Positions 20,044 through 21,774 of a DNA stretch of 21,774 nucleotides are shown here, in pieces; position 1 is the stretch's first letter, and the number at the start of each line of letters is the position of its first letter. Position numbers and translations under genes: made by a program. Source of the DNA: Elysia marginata (Eukaryota > Mollusca > Gastropoda > Plakobranchidae); assembly GCA_019649035.1 (NCBI GenBank), contig BMAT01002113.1, positions 95,124-116,897 on the forward strand, written 5' to 3'. The notes under the pieces are model-generated. The model did no database searches, had not been told where the DNA came from, and saw only the letters and a list, made by a program, of their open reading frames with translations.

Positions 20044-20151
20044 TCGAGCAACTCGCAGATTGTTCGTAAGTGCCAGGAGCTGAAAACAATATAGGCTACA
20101 CAGAAACTAAATAAATCGTCTTAAAATCCATTGTTGTATCAACGTTACTAT

Positions 20152-20182
20152 TATCATCATCATCATCATCATCATCATCATC

Positions 20183-20235
<53 letters not shown>

Positions 20236-20316
20236 TATCATAATCATCATCATCATCATCATCATCATTATCATCATCATCATTATCATAATCATCATTA
20301 TGATCATCATCATTAC
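20152..20316. repeat. (ATC)n trinucleotide microsatellite
   Basis: About 165 bp of ATC/CAT triplets with some ATT interruptions. Read on the minus strand it is the same (GAT)n motif as at 14104-14270. It lies immediately upstream of SINE copy 2, where that element's tRNA head should be. Poly-His and poly-Asp frames across it are artefacts. Confidence 0.95.
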
Positions 20317-20336
20317 TATTTACAACAACCGCAAAA

Positions 20337-20590
20337 GTGTTGTATAATAGTCCTTGAGAAAGGCTATTTACACACATTTCTTCGCCTCACTCATGCGTTA
20401 AACGAGTACCCGACTATAGGCAGTGAAAGATCTTGTCAGAATGCTAGAGTGATGCGCTTTACTTGCTGCTCCTCTGTTGGTTCAGAAGGTTCTTTGGTTG
20501 GGAATGGCCTGTCGGGGAACCCATGTAAAGCGCTTAGAGCACATTAGAGGATAAGCGCTATATAAAAATGCTCTTTATTTATTTATAATA
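20337..20590 (+). mobile_element. SINE copy 2 (body and 3' tail; head missing)
   Basis: From GTGTTGTATAATAG to about 20450 it aligns with the body of the 9690-9870 copy, including GAGTACCCGACTATAGGCAG against GGATACCCAACTACAGGCAA. It continues into a 3' end copy 1 lacks: TGTAAAGCGCTTAGAGCAC, then GGATAAGCGCTATATAAAAA and a T/A-rich simple tail (CTTTATTTATTTATAATA). The GCGCTATATAAA-type tail recurs at 3' ends of many animal SINEs and their partner LINEs. The tRNA-like head is absent, replaced by the (ATC)n array. Confidence 0.75.
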
Positions 20591-21585
20591 TTACGCTGAT
20601 CTTTTTTAATGTCCTAACCCCATATAGTTATCGCCGCCACCTAACAACTACAGTTGAAGTTTCATTGTGTACTTGAATGATATTTGTTACCAGAATTCTC
20701 TGTCCGTTTAGTGACACTGTCAATTAATATTTTAGTTAACGACAATGCCTGAGATAAGGAATTCTGATAATGTTCTAAGGTTGTGATTAAAATAAGGCAC
20801 AGTTCTTTTCGACCCAACTGAATGAGAAAAATAAACCATTTGTTAAAGCCTTATTAAATTATTATGCCTGAATTTTTTTTAAATTCAGCCAGAAGAAGAC
20901 GGGCATCACTTACTGCAAGCCTACCAAAATCAAAGATGTATAGTAGAATAATACGATGGCTGCTGCTACAGTTGGTGATGCCACTTTTTAATTAATTGCA
21001 CTACAAATAAATATTGCTACTCTTATAGATACTGCCTATTATTACTACTGATGGTGCTGAAAAATTTTCTCATAATTATGCTTATTTACTTATGATATGT
21101 TAAATGTGTTCTATCAATGCTGAATTTCGCCTTCCAATTTTTATTTATAACATAACATGACAAAGATTTTTAAGGCGCTCCATTTTTTTTTCAACATGTA
21201 TCTGAATTTTTCTTAATCTAGGTTTCTGGCAGGTTAAAATTCAGACAAGGTTAAGGACACTGGATTGGAACAGAATATCACGAAGTCTTCCATTTGAGGT
21301 GCGGACAGCTATACATGCTAAACAAAAACTAATACTTTAGGTACATCACGACCATTTAATGTACTGTAAACTATTAGTAATTATACTAGAGTCACGATGT
21401 AATACGGGGACGAGTGAGACAAATCTTTCTCAATGAGGGATCTCGGTTAGATGTGTGATGTGAGAAGAGGGAAGCGGGGAGACATGCATACAGGTGGGTA
21501 ATTAATTCTTCTGGCTCGAGACTAACGACACTCGAGGTATTTCGTGTGCGCAGGTGGTATGGCATTGTCAACTTTGTTTAGTTCC
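20591..21585. other. non-coding AT-rich interval
   Basis: No open frame of note, no tRNA boxes. Short palindromes occur (CTGAATTT..AAATTCAG near 20868, CTCGAG pair at 21515/21531) but are within chance expectation. Confidence 0.5.
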
Positions 21586-21606
21586 TTGTTTTGTTTTGTT
21601 TTGTTT
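21586..21606. repeat. (TTTTG)n short pentanucleotide repeat
   Basis: About four TTTTG units; simple-sequence DNA. Confidence 0.8.
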
Positions 21607-21645
21607 GATTGTATAATCATTATTTGTTTTGTCTTCCTCATTCAC

Positions 21646-21742
21646 TCCTCTCTCTTTCTCTCTCTGTCCCTTTCTTTCTCTCTGCCTGTTTCTCTAGCTG
21701 ACTCCCTCTCTCTGCCTCTCTGTCTCTCTTTTTGTAACCCGG

Positions 21743-21774
<32 letters not shown>
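21646..21774. repeat. CT-rich microsatellite at the right edge
   Basis: Imperfect TCTC, TTTC and TGTC units ending in pure (CT)n that runs off the window. Confidence 0.9.

Noticed and set aside
19740-20547. Open frames rich in Leu, Tyr, His, Asp or Met
   Set aside because: They arise from the (CTA)n and (ATC)n arrays, which lack stop codons in several frames.
20868-20890. CTGAATTT..AAATTCAG hairpin with a T-run, like a terminator
   Set aside because: Bacterial-type terminators do not apply in this eukaryotic context and AT-rich palindromes are frequent here.
21515-21536. Pair of CTCGAG sites as a hairpin
   Set aside because: Six-base self-complementary words 10 bases apart; likely chance.

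Overview
The window is animal nuclear DNA, most likely from a mollusc and probably a heterobranch-type gastropod (moderate confidence). It shows AT-rich non-coding DNA, spliced genes with GT/AG introns, tRNA-derived SINEs, a decayed non-LTR retrotransposon, long trinucleotide and polypyrimidine microsatellites, and patches of repeated AGATCT/TCTAGA motifs. There is no prokaryotic gene packing.

Two protein-coding genes can be supported, both on the minus strand. (1) Positions 129-2365 hold the first three visible coding exons of a DyP-type (dye-decolorizing) haem peroxidase-like protein. The gene runs off the left edge. It has a basic, mitochondrial-presequence-like N-terminus and one membrane segment ahead of the DyP domain. 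The proximal haem-ligand His motif (SHLTR) is kept, but both hallmark distal catalytic residues are replaced: the Asp of GxxDG and the distal Arg. This suggests a haem-binding pseudo-peroxidase. (2) Positions 11386-13687 hold a two-exon gene for a secreted, cysteine-free, Asp-rich protein of 392 residues, built of 11-residue and 9-residue tandem repeats. Its first coding exon is only 25 nt and supplies the start of the signal peptide; the second exon supplies the rest.

Region by region: 129-2365 DyP-like gene; 2366-6830 AT-rich non-coding DNA with a cluster of AGATCT/TCTAGA motifs; 6830-8800 a repeat nest with two near-identical 140-bp arms in opposite orientation, two tRNA-derived SINE-like pieces and CT/GA microsatellites; 8860-11385 non-coding with one SINE copy and an 18-bp tandem repeat; 11386-13687 acidic secreted protein; 14104-14270 (GAT)n; 14838-15237 C-terminal remnant of a LINE reverse transcriptase ORF; 16105-16350 a possible MITE with about 49-bp imperfect inverted ends; 18702-18755 an unexplained hairpin; 19436-20316 long (CTA)n and (ATC)n arrays followed by a second copy of the SINE seen near 9.7 kb; then non-coding DNA to a CT-rich right edge.

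Nothing suggests that the two genes work together. They lie about 9 kb apart, separated by repeats. The DyP-like gene with rewired distal haem residues is the most interesting object here, followed by the hendecad-repeat acidic secreted protein.
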